Below, one piece after another: positions 26,669 to 37,747 of a stretch of 64,000 nucleotides of DNA (position 1 is the stretch's first letter; every line of letters begins with the position of its first letter). Position numbers and translations under genes: made by a program. The notes under the pieces were generated by a model that saw nothing but the letters and a program-made list of their open reading frames with translations, did not search any database and was not told where the DNA came from. Source of the stretch: Sphingomonas sp. (GTDB lineage Bacteria > Pseudomonadota > Alphaproteobacteria > Sphingomonadales > Sphingomonadaceae); contig NZ_JAIERS010000017.1 in assembly GCF_019746665.1 (NCBI RefSeq), forward strand, positions 62,001 to 126,000, given 5' to 3'.

Positions 26669-29124
26669 CCGACTTCCTCCTCGAACTCCGCTCCGAAGAA
26701 ATTCCCGCCCGCATGCAGACCCGCGCGCGCGAGGATTTGGCGAAGCTGTTCGCCGCCGAGCTCGCCAAGGCGGGGCTGCGCGCGGGTGCGGTTGAGACCT
26801 ATGCCACCCCCCGCCGCCTGACGCTGATCGCGCGCGGCCTGCCCGAGGCGACCGAGGCGGTTTCCGAGGAACTGAAAGGCCCGCGCGCCTCGGCGCCGCC
26901 GCAGGCGCTGGAGGGGTTCCTGCGCAAGACCGGTCTCGCCCGCGAGCAGCTGGTCGAGCGTGACGGGGTGTTGTTCGCGGTGATCGAACGCCCGGGCCGC
27001 GCGACGGCGGATGTGCTGGCGGAGGCGATGCCGGCGATCGTCCGCGCTTTTCCCTGGCCCAAATCGATGCGCTGGGGCGCGGCCTCGCTTTCGACCGAGT
27101 CCTTGCGCTGGGTGCGGCCCTTGCAGGGGATTGTCGCGCTGTTCGGCGAGGCGGTGGTGCCGTGCGAGGTTGCCGGCATCGCCAGCGGGCGCGAGACTTA
27201 TGGCCACCGCTTCATGGCGCCCGGCGCGATCAGCATCGAAAGCGCAGCGACCTATGCCGAGCAGCTCCGCGCCGCCCGGGTGATCGTTGATCAGGACGAA
27301 CGCGCCGCAATCATCCGCGATCGGGCGCGGGCGCTGGCCGCCGAAGCGGGGCTCGCGCTGATCGAGGATCAGGGGCTGGTCGCCGAAAATGCCGGGCTCA
27401 CCGAATGGCCGGTGCCGCTGCTCGGCCGTTTCGACGAAGCGTTCCTCAGCGTGCCCCCCGAGGTGATCCAGCTGACCGCGCGGGTGAACCAGAAATATTT
27501 TGTCTGCCGGGATGGTGAAGGGAAGCTCGCCAACGCCTTCATCTGCGTGGCGAATATCGAGGCGGTGGACGGCGGCGCGAAGATCGTCGAGGGCAACCGC
27601 AAGGTGCTCGCCGCGCGGCTGAGCGATGCGCGCTTCTTCTACGAGCAGGATTTGCGCGTGCCGCTCGACGAGCAGCGGGAGAAGCTCGATCGCATAGTCT
27701 TCCACGAAAAGCTGGGGACGGTCGCCGACAAGGCTGAGCGCGTGGCAAAGCTCGCGCGCTGGCTGTGCGAGGAAGGCATCATCAGCTCCTCCCCTGCAAG
27801 GGGAGGTGGCAGCCGCGAAGTGGCTGACGGAGCGGTATCGCCCTCTGATCAAGCGGGGATACCCCTCCACCGTCCTGCGGACGGTCCCCCTCCCCTTGCA
27901 GGGGAGGAGCTGGCGTCGCTCACCCACCGCGCCGCGCTGCTGTGCAAGGCCGATCTCGTCACCGGCATGGTCGGTGAGTTTCCCGAGCTGCAAGGCGTGA
28001 TGGGCGGCTATTACGCCGCCGCCCAGGGCGAGCACCCCGCCGTCGCGGCGGCGATCCGCGATCATTACAAGCCGGTGGGCGCAGGCGATGACGTGCCGAC
28101 GGAGCCGGTGGCGGTGGCGGTGTCGCTGGCGGATAAGCTGGATACGATTACAGCATTTTTCGGTATTAATGAGCGACCGACGGGTTCAAAAGATCCATTT
28201 GCGCTTCGACGCGCTGCCCTCGGTGTTATTAGAATAATTGTGGAGAATCAGCTTCGGTTGGGCCTCCGGCAAACGCTGATTCGCGCTCTGTCTGCTCATG
28301 GAATTTTTTGGTGGAACCGATTGGTCGACGGAGCCCGTCGTGTTGACACCGTCGCCCAAACAAAATTGGAACGGTTTGGTAAGCTTGCCGAACAGCATGA
28401 GATCAAAATTGATTTAACTAAGGGTCTTGGTATCGAGGCGGCACTACATGCACGACTGAGTAAAGACGAGGTGCCAGCTGCTGTTTTTGCTTTTGCGGAT
28501 ATGAAGCAGCTCGAAATTGTACCATTTTTCGGCGAGAGGCTGTCTGTCCAGCAACGCGAAGCCGGCGTCCGCCACGATCTGATCGACGCGGTCTTCGCCC
28601 TCGGGGGCGAGGATGATCTCGTCCGCCTGCTCGCCCGTGTTCGCGCGCTGCAGGCGTTCGTCACCACCGAAGACGGCGCCAATCTCCTCGCCGGCTATAA
28701 GCGCGCGGCGAACATCCTGAAGAAGGAAGGCGCGCCCGCCGCCGCCACGGCCACGCCGCCGCCCCAGACGGGCGAGGAAGACCCGCTGGTCGAGGTCGAT
28801 GATCCCGAATTCGCGCCGATCGTTGCCGAACTGGCGCGGGGCGATCGGCACAATGCGCTCGGCTACACGCCCGAGCCCGCCGAGGAAGCGCTGATCGCCG
28901 CGCTCGATACCGCCGAGCCAGCGGCGAAAGCGGCGGTCGCGCGTGAGGATTTCGAAGGCGCGATGGCCGCGCTTTCCGCGCTGCGCGCGCCGATCGACGC
29001 TTTCTTTGACCAGGTGACGGTCAACGATCCGGAACCAGCAAAGCGCAGCGCCCGCCTCGCGCTGCTCGCGCGGGTGCGCGACGCGGTGCATCAGGTAGCG
29101 GATTTCTCGAAGATCGAGGGGTGA
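26665..29124 (+). CDS. glyS: glycyl-tRNA synthetase beta subunit, mosaic and enlarged
   Basis: GlyS carries the tRNA-binding part of the alpha2-beta2 enzyme. The start ([20 protein letters not shown]) and end domains are typical (RRFGHR-like SGRETYGHRFMAPG, VNQKYFVCRD, LADKLDTITAFFGI, KDPFALRRAALGVIRII, QQREAGVRHDLIDAVFALGG, ALAEFSK-like end VADFSKIEG). At 819 residues it is well above the usual ~690-730. Two oddities explain part of this: a 42-codon in-frame palindromic insertion (residues ~374-415) and an AT-richer patch (residues ~491-630) with foreign codon use. The frame is intact, so the product is probably functional. Confidence 0.93.
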   Translation: MTDFLLELRSEEIPARMQTRAREDLAKLFAAELAKAGLRAGAVETYATPRRLTLIARGLPEATEAVSEELKGPRASAPPQALEGFLRKTGLAREQLVERDGVLFAVIERPGRATADVLAEAMPAIVRAFPWPKSMRWGAASLSTESLRWVRPLQGIVALFGEAVVPCEVAGIASGRETYGHRFMAPGAISIESAATYAEQLRAARVIVDQDERAAIIRDRARALAAEAGLALIEDQGLVAENAGLTEWPVPLLGRFDEAFLSVPPEVIQLTARVNQKYFVCRDGEGKLANAFICVANIEAVDGGAKIVEGNRKVLAARLSDARFFYEQDLRVPLDEQREKLDRIVFHEKLGTVADKAERVAKLARWLCEEGIISSSPARGGGSREVADGAVSPSDQAGIPLHRPADGPPPLAGEELASLTHRAALLCKADLVTGMVGEFPELQGVMGGYYAAAQGEHPAVAAAIRDHYKPVGAGDDVPTEPVAVAVSLADKLDTITAFFGINERPTGSKDPFALRRAALGVIRIIVENQLRLGLRQTLIRALSAHGIFWWNRLVDGARRVDTVAQTKLERFGKLAEQHEIKIDLTKGLGIEAALHARLSKDEVPAAVFAFADMKQLEIVPFFGERLSVQQREAGVRHDLIDAVFALGGEDDLVRLLARVRALQAFVTTEDGANLLAGYKRAANILKKEGAPAAATATPPPQTGEEDPLVEVDDPEFAPIVAELARGDRHNALGYTPEPAEEALIAALDTAEPAAKAAVAREDFEGAMAALSALRAPIDAFFDQVTVNDPEPAKRSARLALLARVRDAVHQVADFSKIEG
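27785..27910. repeat. 126-bp palindromic element inserted in frame in glyS
   Basis: The two ends are reverse complements: GCTCCTCCCCTGCAAGGGGA begins the left end and the right end closes with TTGCAGGGGAGGAGC. Each end contains a CCTCCCC/GGGGAGG hairpin, and a variable hairpin (ACCGTCC-TGC-GGACGGT) precedes the right one. The length is exactly 42 codons. It encodes a Pro/Gly/Ser-rich insert between the EEGII and LTHRAALLCKADLVT segments, absent from ordinary GlyS. It is the same family as the DUF559 flanks. Confidence 0.85.
28135..28555 (+). other. low-GC, atypical-codon patch inside glyS
   Basis: From about 28135 to 28555 the sequence turns abruptly AT-richer. It uses codons almost absent nearby (ATT AGA ATA ATT, TTA ACT, GTT TTT GCT TTT, CAA ACA AAA TTG), then returns to normal at AACGCGAAGCCGGC. 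The reading frame and family residues (KDPFALRRAALGVIRI at its start, QQREAGVRHD at its end) continue through it. The simplest reading is replacement by homologous recombination with DNA from a lower-GC relative; the edges are approximate. Confidence 0.75.
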
Positions 29125-29149
29125 GGGGTTCCGCGCGTTCTACGCAACG

Positions 29150-29234
29150 CCGTCACCCCGGGCTTGACCCGGGGTCCCGCTTTCTTCCACCGGCGTAAGG
29201 CAGCGGGCCCCCGGCTCGGGGGCCGGGGTGACGG
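29150..29234. repeat. intergenic inverted repeat between glyS and ppdK
   Basis: The ends CCGTCACCCCGG and CCGGGGTGACGG are reverse complements, and internal AGCGGG/CCCGCT segments can also pair. The same outer sequence forms the terminator hairpin at 55078-55109, so this is a dispersed family. It may act as a glyS terminator, but no T-run follows. Confidence 0.7.
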
Positions 29235-29272
29235 ATAGGGTGATACTGAGCCGCAGCGGCAGGGAGTGACTT

Positions 29273-31936
<2,664 letters not shown>

Positions 31937-31995
31937 CAGGGTTGCGCTCGCCCGCGTGACGCTTTTATGACGATCCCCATCAGGGGGTTTCGACG

Positions 31996-32571
31996 ATGCG
32001 ATTCTCGGCACGGCTGTTGCTGTGCGCGGTTGCCGGCGGGCTGATCGGAACCGGCGGCGCGATTTACAGCGTGCGCAGCGGTGCGCTCGGCAACCAGCTG
32101 ACACTGGGGCCATGGGCGACCGGGCGCGATTTCGGATCGAGCGAGGCGAGCCGCTATACCCGCGCGGTGGTTGCGTTGCGCGGGCTGCTCGCGCTGCCGG
32201 CGCGCGAGGCGCGCTATTACAATGCAGTGGTGGACAGCGCTGGGGCGCCGCTTGAGGGGCGCTGCCGCTATCGCCTGTCGGGCGGAGCGCTGCCTGCGGC
32301 CTGGTGGAGTGTGACGCTTTACGATCCCGCCGGCTATCTCGTCCCAAATGCGGCGGGGGTTTATTCGGTGGGCAGCGCGAGCCTGTCGCCCGACGAGCAG
32401 CGTGCCTGGCAAGTGACGATCGCGCCGCAACGGGCGCCCGGGCGGTGGCTGCCGACTGGAAACGCGCCGCGTTTCGAGCTGACGCTGCGCACCTATCTGC
32501 CCATCGACGGCGGGCAGGGCGAGGTGACCGCCGCCCAGCTGCCACGTATCGATAAAGTGGGATGCGCATGA
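31996..32571 (+). CDS. DUF1214-domain protein
   Basis: The 191-residue product has an N-terminal membrane anchor or signal (LLLCAVAGGLIGTGGAIYSV) and a DUF1214 domain (ALPAREARYYNAVVDSAGAP, AAWWSVTLYDPAGYLVPN, FELTLRTYLP). In larger homologues DUF1254 and DUF1214 are fused in one chain. Here they are separate, overlapping genes whose products probably pair. A domain-level function is not established. GGGGGT lies upstream of the ATG. Confidence 0.88.
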   Translation: MRFSARLLLCAVAGGLIGTGGAIYSVRSGALGNQLTLGPWATGRDFGSSEASRYTRAVVALRGLLALPAREARYYNAVVDSAGAPLEGRCRYRLSGGALPAAWWSVTLYDPAGYLVPNAAGVYSVGSASLSPDEQRAWQVTIAPQRAPGRWLPTGNAPRFELTLRTYLPIDGGQGEVTAAQLPRIDKVGCA

Positions 32572-33095
32572 TCGCGCGCTGGCTCGCACCCCTGGCGCTC
32601 GGCCTGTTCGCGGCGCTGCTCGCCTGGCATGTGACGCTCGCGCAGATGCCCTACGCGCTGATGCGGCTCGCCACCGCGCGCGTGGCGGCGGCGGGGGGCG
32701 TCAATCGCATGACGCATGCGCCGCTCGTCACCGCCAAGTCGCGTGCGATCGTGCGGCCGAGCCCCGATCTCCTCTATTCGAGCTGCCCGTTCGATCTGGC
32801 GGGTGGGCCGGTGTTGATCGAGGTGCCAGCGATCGCCGCGCCCTATTGGTCGCTCTCGGTGTTCGACGCGCGCACCGATACCGCTTTCGTTCGCAATGTG
32901 CGTGCCGCGCCCACCGGAGTGCGGGTCGCGCTGCTCGGGACGGGGCAACAGGCGCCTGCGGGCTATGTCGCGGTGCGGCCCGAGGGTGGGCGCGGCATCG
33001 CGCTGCTGCGCGTACTGATCGATCGCACCCACGACTTCGGTATGATCGACAAAGTGCGGCGCGCGGCGCGTTGCGAGGTGGCGGCGCAGCGCTGA
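32568..33095 (+). CDS. DUF1254-domain protein
   Basis: The product is 175 residues from the ATG overlapping the DUF1214 stop (ATGA); an in-frame ATG at 32562 is equally possible. It has a membrane helix near the start ([20 protein letters not shown]) and the DUF1254-like stretch [20 protein letters not shown] with [18 protein letters not shown]. It is shorter than DUF1254 domains in fused proteins. Its function is unknown. Confidence 0.85.
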   Translation: MIARWLAPLALGLFAALLAWHVTLAQMPYALMRLATARVAAAGGVNRMTHAPLVTAKSRAIVRPSPDLLYSSCPFDLAGGPVLIEVPAIAAPYWSLSVFDARTDTAFVRNVRAAPTGVRVALLGTGQQAPAGYVAVRPEGGRGIALLRVLIDRTHDFGMIDKVRRAARCEVAAQR

Positions 33096-33162
33096 GCAAC
33101 CCAACGGCGCCACCTTGCGCCCGAGAGCGCCCGCCGCCATGCTTGGCGAAAAAGGGGGGAGC

Positions 33163-34257
33163 ATGGGGCCGCTTCAGGGCATCAGAGTTATTGAGTTCGC
33201 CGGCATTGGCCCTGGGCCGTTCGCGGCGATGATGCTCGCCGACAATGGCGCCGATGTGGTGCGGATCGATCGCCCCGGCGGCGGGCCGTTTGCGCGCGGC
33301 GACCTCGATCTGATGGCGCGGGGGCGGCGCTCGATCGCACTCGATCTGAAGGCCGAGGCCGATCGCGCGCTCGCGCTGAAGCTGATCGCGCGGGCCGACG
33401 CACTGATCGAGGGCAACCGGCCGGGCGTGATGGAGCGGTTGGGCCTGGGGCCGGCCGAGGCGCTCGCCGCCAATCCCCGGCTCGTCTATGGCCGGATGAC
33501 GGGCTGGGGGCAAAGCGGTCCGCTCAGCAACCGCGCCGGGCATGACCTTAACTATCTCGCGCTTACCGGCGCGCTCCACGCGATCGGCGCCGCCGATCGG
33601 CCGCCGCCGCCGCCGTTGAACTTGATCGCCGATTTTGGGGGCGGCGCGATGTTGCTCGCTTTCGGGATGCTCGCCGCGTTGCTCCACGCGCGGGCGACGG
33701 GGCAGGGGCAAGTGGTCGACGCGGCGATGATCGACGGGGTGATCGCGCAGACGACTTTGTTCCATGCGATGCGCGCGATGGGCGCTTGGAGCGAGACACG
33801 CGAGGCCAATCTGCTCGATGGCGGCGCGCCCTTCTATCGCTGTTACGCCTGCGCCGATGGCGGTTTCGTCGCGGTGGGCGCGATCGAGCCGCAGTTCTTC
33901 GCGCTGCTGATCGCCGGGCTCGACCTTGCGGGCGATCCCGACTTTGCTGCGCAGCATGATCGCAACAAATGGCCGGTGATGACGGACAAGCTCGCCGCCG
34001 CGTTCGTCGCGCAGCCCCGCGAGCATTGGACGGCGCATTTCGCCGACAGCGACGCCTGCGTCACCCCCGTACTGCGCTTCGACGAACTGCGCGATCATCC
34101 CCACCTCGCCGAGCGCGCCGCGCTGATCGAGGCGGACGGCATCGCGCAACCCGCGCCCGCGCCCCGCTATAGCGCGACCGAAAACCAACTCGATCGTCCG
34201 CCGCCGCGCGCGGGCGCGGACCGCGACGCCATCCTCGCCGCCTGGGACATCACATGA
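33163..34257 (+). CDS. CaiB/BaiF family, alpha-methylacyl-CoA racemase-like
   Basis: The 364-residue product is a class III CoA-transferase fold protein closest to alpha-methylacyl-CoA racemase. It shows [58 protein letters not shown] (catalytic His region) and [17 protein letters not shown] (catalytic Asp region). AMACR epimerises 2-methylacyl-CoA so that beta-oxidation can proceed. ATG 33163 follows GGGGGGA. It overlaps the next gene by 4 bp. Confidence 0.9.
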   Translation: MGPLQGIRVIEFAGIGPGPFAAMMLADNGADVVRIDRPGGGPFARGDLDLMARGRRSIALDLKAEADRALALKLIARADALIEGNRPGVMERLGLGPAEALAANPRLVYGRMTGWGQSGPLSNRAGHDLNYLALTGALHAIGAADRPPPPPLNLIADFGGGAMLLAFGMLAALLHARATGQGQVVDAAMIDGVIAQTTLFHAMRAMGAWSETREANLLDGGAPFYRCYACADGGFVAVGAIEPQFFALLIAGLDLAGDPDFAAQHDRNKWPVMTDKLAAAFVAQPREHWTAHFADSDACVTPVLRFDELRDHPHLAERAALIEADGIAQPAPAPRYSATENQLDRPPPRAGADRDAILAAWDIT

Positions 34258-34598
34258 TCACGATCTACGGCATCAAGAACTGCGACACGATGAAGAAGGC
34301 GCGTGCCTGGCTCGATGCGGCTGGGAAGCCCTATCGCTTCCACGATTACCGCGCCGAAGGTATCGATCCCGGACTGCTTGCCGGCTGGGCGGCGCAAGTC
34401 GGTTGGGAAAAGCTGCTCAATAAGGCAGGCACCACCTTCCGCGCCCTGCCCGTTGCCGACAAGAGCGGGATCGACGGGGCCAAGGCTCTGAAGCTCATGG
34501 CCGCGAACCCGACGCTCATCAAGCGGCCGGTTCTCGTGGCGGGTGAAGCGCTGCTTGTTGGTTTCAAGCCCGAACTTTACGCCGCCACGCTTGGCTGA
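34254..34598 (+). CDS. ArsC/Spx-family thioredoxin-fold protein (YffB-like)
   Basis: The 114-residue product has the family start [20 protein letters not shown] with a single reactive-type cysteine at position 10, and a later conserved IKRPVLV segment. YffB-like members lack proven arsenate reductase activity and may be glutathione-dependent thiol reductases. It overlaps the CaiB-family gene by ATGA, so the two are translationally coupled, though no functional link is obvious. Confidence 0.92.
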   Translation: MITIYGIKNCDTMKKARAWLDAAGKPYRFHDYRAEGIDPGLLAGWAAQVGWEKLLNKAGTTFRALPVADKSGIDGAKALKLMAANPTLIKRPVLVAGEALLVGFKPELYAATLG

Positions 34599-34646
34599 AG
34601 CCCGAGGGGGGGCCATATCGGCAGCGCAACTTCAGGAGTCGCGCGC

Positions 34647-34928
34647 ATGGTGGCTGCACGGTGGAACGGCAAGACGATCGCTCAGTCCGACAAGACGATC
34701 GTCGTCGAGGGCAATCATTATTTCCCGCCCGATTCGGTCGACGCGAGCCTGTTCGAGGATAGCAAGACCCACACCACCTGTCCGTGGAAGGGGCTGGCAA
34801 GCTATAAGACGATCGTGGTCGACGGCGTGCGCAACGCCGATGCCGCCTGGTATTATCCCGAACCCAAATCGGCCGCGGCCCATATCAAGGGCTATTTCGC
34901 CTTTTGGCGCGGGGTGGAAGTCGCGTGA
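34647..34928 (+). CDS. DUF427-domain protein
   Basis: The 93-residue single-domain protein has VAARWNGKTIAQSDKTIVVE and the conserved VDASLFEDSKTHTTCPWKG and AAWYYPEPK stretches of DUF427. The domain is beta-rich and uncharacterised. Its stop overlaps the GTG of the MOSC gene (GTGA), so the two are made together. Confidence 0.92.
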   Translation: MVAARWNGKTIAQSDKTIVVEGNHYFPPDSVDASLFEDSKTHTTCPWKGLASYKTIVVDGVRNADAAWYYPEPKSAAAHIKGYFAFWRGVEVA

Positions 34929-35569
34929 ACGCCCGCGTCGTGAGTGTTCAGGTCGGGCGGATCGCGCCACTCGGCCCCGATCGTGTGGCGAGCGGTATCG
35001 TCAAGCATCCAGTCGCGGGGCCGGTCGCGGTCGCGCGGCTGGGGCTCGAGGGTGACGAGCAGGCCGATCTCAGCGTGCACGGTGGGCCGGACAAGGCGGT
35101 GTACGCCTATCCCGCCAGCCATTATCCGCGCTGGGCGGGCGAACAGCCCTATCTCGCCGATCGCCTAGAACCCGGCGCGTTCGGTGAAAATTTGACGATC
35201 GAGGGGCTGGTCGAGGATGATCTGTGCGTGGGAGACATCCACGCGATCGGCAGTGCGCGGTTGCAAGTCTGCCAGCCGCGCCAGCCCTGTTATAAGTTCG
35301 CGCTGCGGCTGAACGACGCGCGCGCGCCCAAGGCGATGGTCCGTTCGGGCCGCTCGGGCTGGTATTACCGGGTGCTGACCGAGGGCAGCCTGCGGGCGGG
35401 CGACGCGGTCGAGCGGGTCGAGCGTCGGCACCCCGAACTTGCCTTTCCGCGCCTGGTCGAGATCGTGAACTTCGGCGGCGCGACCACCGAGGAACTCGCC
35501 GCGATCGGCGCGGCGGAGGGCGTGGCTGGTTGGCTCCGCACCCAGGCGCGCGCCGCCCTGCGCGACTGA
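34925..35569 (+). CDS. MOSC-domain protein (YiiM-like)
   Basis: The product is 214 residues from the GTG at 34925. The MOSC core is plain: GLEGDEQADLSVHGGPDKAVYAYPASHYPRW, GAFGENLTIEGL and LQVCQPRQPCYKF with the conserved cysteine used for molybdenum-cofactor or sulfur binding. YiiM-like proteins reduce N-hydroxylated base analogues (6-hydroxylaminopurine). That activity is inferred here only from similarity. Confidence 0.92.
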   Translation: MNARVVSVQVGRIAPLGPDRVASGIVKHPVAGPVAVARLGLEGDEQADLSVHGGPDKAVYAYPASHYPRWAGEQPYLADRLEPGAFGENLTIEGLVEDDLCVGDIHAIGSARLQVCQPRQPCYKFALRLNDARAPKAMVRSGRSGWYYRVLTEGSLRAGDAVERVERRHPELAFPRLVEIVNFGGATTEELAAIGAAEGVAGWLRTQARAALRD

Positions 35570-35618
35570 AACCCTTGCCAAGGCCGGCCATGGCGGCACA
35601 TGCTCCCGCCCGATAAAC

Positions 35619-36053
35619 ATGGGGGCGAGGATGGCACGCGCGCCGCGTTGGTTCTGGGGGGCTGCTGTCGCCCTGCTGTTGTGGAGCTTGGCCGGGATCG
35701 CCGCCTTCGCCGCGCATCTCTCGGTCGATGCCACGGCGCTCGCGCGAATGCCCGCGGACGATGCCGCCGCGTTTCGTGCGTTGCCACCCTGGTTCGTCTA
35801 TGCCTTCGCGCTGGCGACGTTGCCGGCGCTGTTCGGCGCGGTCGCGCTGCTTGCCCGGCGGCGCGGGGCCGTGCCGCTTTATGCGCTCGCTTTGATCGGC
35901 GCGGTGATCCAGTTTGGCTATGTGCTGGGCGCGACCGACTTGCTGGCACGCAAGGGGGGTGGCGCGGCGGTGCTGCCCGCAGTGATCATCGCGCTCGGCA
36001 TGGTTTCGCTGTGGCTGGCGCGGCACGGCGCGGCGCGGGGATGGCTCCGCTGA
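35619..36053 (+). CDS. small membrane protein of unknown function
   Basis: The product is up to 144 residues, with four hydrophobic segments (about 10-32, 56-82, 86-106 and 117-138), a Tyr/Gly-containing third helix (IGAVIQFGYVLGATDLLA) and a basic end. An in-frame ATG at 35631 would remove four residues. This shape is common among sphingomonad inner-membrane proteins with no known task. It stands between the MOSC gene and panB. Confidence 0.7.
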   Translation: MGARMARAPRWFWGAAVALLLWSLAGIAAFAAHLSVDATALARMPADDAAAFRALPPWFVYAFALATLPALFGAVALLARRRGAVPLYALALIGAVIQFGYVLGATDLLARKGGGAAVLPAVIIALGMVSLWLARHGAARGWLR

Positions 36054-36097
36054 GCCCCCGGCTGGCGCGGCGGCGCCGCGCGCGGTAAAGCGCGGCC

Positions 36098-36958
36098 ATG
36101 TCGACCACCTATACGCTCGATACCGCGACCAGTCGCGCCAACCCCACCCCGGCGCCGATGAAGCGGCTCACCGTCCCCGCGATCACCGCGCGCAAAGGCG
36201 GGGAGCCGCTGGTGATGCTCACCGCCTATACCGTGCGTGTGGCGCAGCTGCTCGATCCGCATTGCGACATGCTGTTGGTGGGCGACAGCCTGGGGCAGGT
36301 GATTTACGGCCTGCCCTCGACGATCCCGGTCTCGCTCGAGATGATGGCGGCACATGGCGCGGCGGCGGTGCGTGGCAGCTATCACGCGCTGGTCGTGATC
36401 GACATGCCGTTCGGTGCCTATGAGAAATCACCCGAACAGGCGTTCGAAAGCGCGGCCTGGCTGCTGAAGCAGACGGGTGCGGCGGCAGTGAAGCTGGAAG
36501 GCGGGGCGGCGATGGCGCCCACGGTCAAGTTCCTGATCGAGCGCGGCATTCCGGTGATGGGCCATGTCGGTCTCACTCCGCAGGCGGTGAACCTGCTTGG
36601 CGGCTATGCGGCGCGAGGACGGAGCGGGGCGGAGGCGGCCAAGATCACGGCGGATGCGGTCGCGATCGCCGAGGCGGGCGCCTTCGCGATGGTGATCGAG
36701 GGCGTTGTCGAGCCGATCGCGGTAGAGATCACCCGCTTGGTGCGCTGTCCCACGATCGGCATCGGCGCCTCTGCGGCGTGCGATGGGCAAGTGCTGGTGA
36801 TCGACGACATGCTCGGCATGTTCGAGCGCACCGCGCGCTTCGTGAAGCGCTACGACGCGATCGCCGAACGAATCAGCACCGCTGCCGCTGCTTATGCCGC
36901 CGAAGTGCGCGCCCGCGCTTTTCCCGGCCCGGATCAACTATACGCGCCCAAGGACTAG
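36098..36958 (+). CDS. panB: 3-methyl-2-oxobutanoate hydroxymethyltransferase
   Basis: PanB makes ketopantoate from alpha-ketoisovalerate and methylene-tetrahydrofolate, the first step of pantothenate synthesis. The 286-residue product has [57 protein letters not shown] and [21 protein letters not shown], the usual PanB blocks. Length is normal; the first ~20 residues before MKRLTVPAI are variable. panC is not in the window. Confidence 0.96.
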   Translation: MSTTYTLDTATSRANPTPAPMKRLTVPAITARKGGEPLVMLTAYTVRVAQLLDPHCDMLLVGDSLGQVIYGLPSTIPVSLEMMAAHGAAAVRGSYHALVVIDMPFGAYEKSPEQAFESAAWLLKQTGAAAVKLEGGAAMAPTVKFLIERGIPVMGHVGLTPQAVNLLGGYAARGRSGAEAAKITADAVAIAEAGAFAMVIEGVVEPIAVEITRLVRCPTIGIGASAACDGQVLVIDDMLGMFERTARFVKRYDAIAERISTAAAAYAAEVRARAFPGPDQLYAPKD

Positions 36959-37015
36959 CCCTTGCCGCGCCCGGCCGCTAAAGCCTGAGCCTTCCATCCC
37001 CGATCGGAGCCGCAC

Positions 37016-37747
37016 GTGGCCGTTTTGCCGCCGACCAACGAAGCATTCCTACGCGAAGTCGATGAAGAACTGCGCCGCGATCAGGCGCTGAAGCTGTGGC
37101 AGCGCTACGGCCGGCTGGGGATTGGCCTCGTGCTGGGCGGGCTCGCGGTGTTCGCCGCTTATCTCGGCTGGCAGGAATGGCGCCGCGGCGAGGCCGATGC
37201 GCAAGCGGTGAAGTATAACGCGCTCTACGACAAGCTGCGGGTGAGCGGCGGCGCCGGGACCGAGCAGGAATTGAGCGCGCTGGTGAAGGACGGCACCACC
37301 GGCTACCGCGCCAACGCGCTGTTTCTGCAGGCGGGAGTCGCGCTGCAAAAGAACGATCTCGCCAAGGCGGCGCAGCTATTTGGTCAGGTCGCGACCGACA
37401 CATCGCTTCCCGAGCCACTTCGCAACCTCGCGCTCATCCGCCAGACAAGCGCCGAATATGACAGTCTGAAGCCCGACCAAGTGATCAGCCGGTTGAAGCC
37501 GCTCACGGCTAAGGACAGCCCCTGGATCGGCAGCGCGGGTGAGCTGGTCGCGGCGGCCTATCTCAAGCTCGGCCGCCAGCGCGAGGCGGGGCAGCTGTTC
37601 GCGGCGATCGCCGAGGATAAGAACACGCCCGCCAGCCTGCGCCAGCGCACAGTGCAGATGGCGGGCGCGCTCGGCGTCGACGCGATCGATCAAAGCAACG
37701 TCGCCGGCAATGGCGCGACCGAAGGCAATCAAGGCAAGGCCCAATGA
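37016..37747 (+). CDS. YfgM-like tetratricopeptide membrane protein
   Basis: The 243-residue product starts at a GTG. A cytoplasmic stretch (NEAFLREVDEELRRDQALKLW), one membrane helix (about 32-52) and periplasmic TPR-like repeats follow (FLQAGVALQKNDLAKAAQLF, AYLKLGRQREAGQLFAAIAE). YfgM homologues act with PpiD and SecYEG in periplasmic chaperone traffic and commonly precede bamB. Here the stop overlaps the bamB start by 4 bp. Confidence 0.9.
   Translation: MAVLPPTNEAFLREVDEELRRDQALKLWQRYGRLGIGLVLGGLAVFAAYLGWQEWRRGEADAQAVKYNALYDKLRVSGGAGTEQELSALVKDGTTGYRANALFLQAGVALQKNDLAKAAQLFGQVATDTSLPEPLRNLALIRQTSAEYDSLKPDQVISRLKPLTAKDSPWIGSAGELVAAAYLKLGRQREAGQLFAAIAEDKNTPASLRQRTVQMAGALGVDAIDQSNVAGNGATEGNQGKAQ

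Noticed and set aside
26335-28065. 576-codon minus-strand frame opposite DUF559 and glyS
   Set aside because: It is an antisense frame crossing the repeats; GlyS motifs on the plus strand are clear.
26111-29234. CRISPR array reading of the clustered repeats near glyS
   Set aside because: The units are palindromic, differ in orientation and spacing, and have no regular spacers or cas genes.
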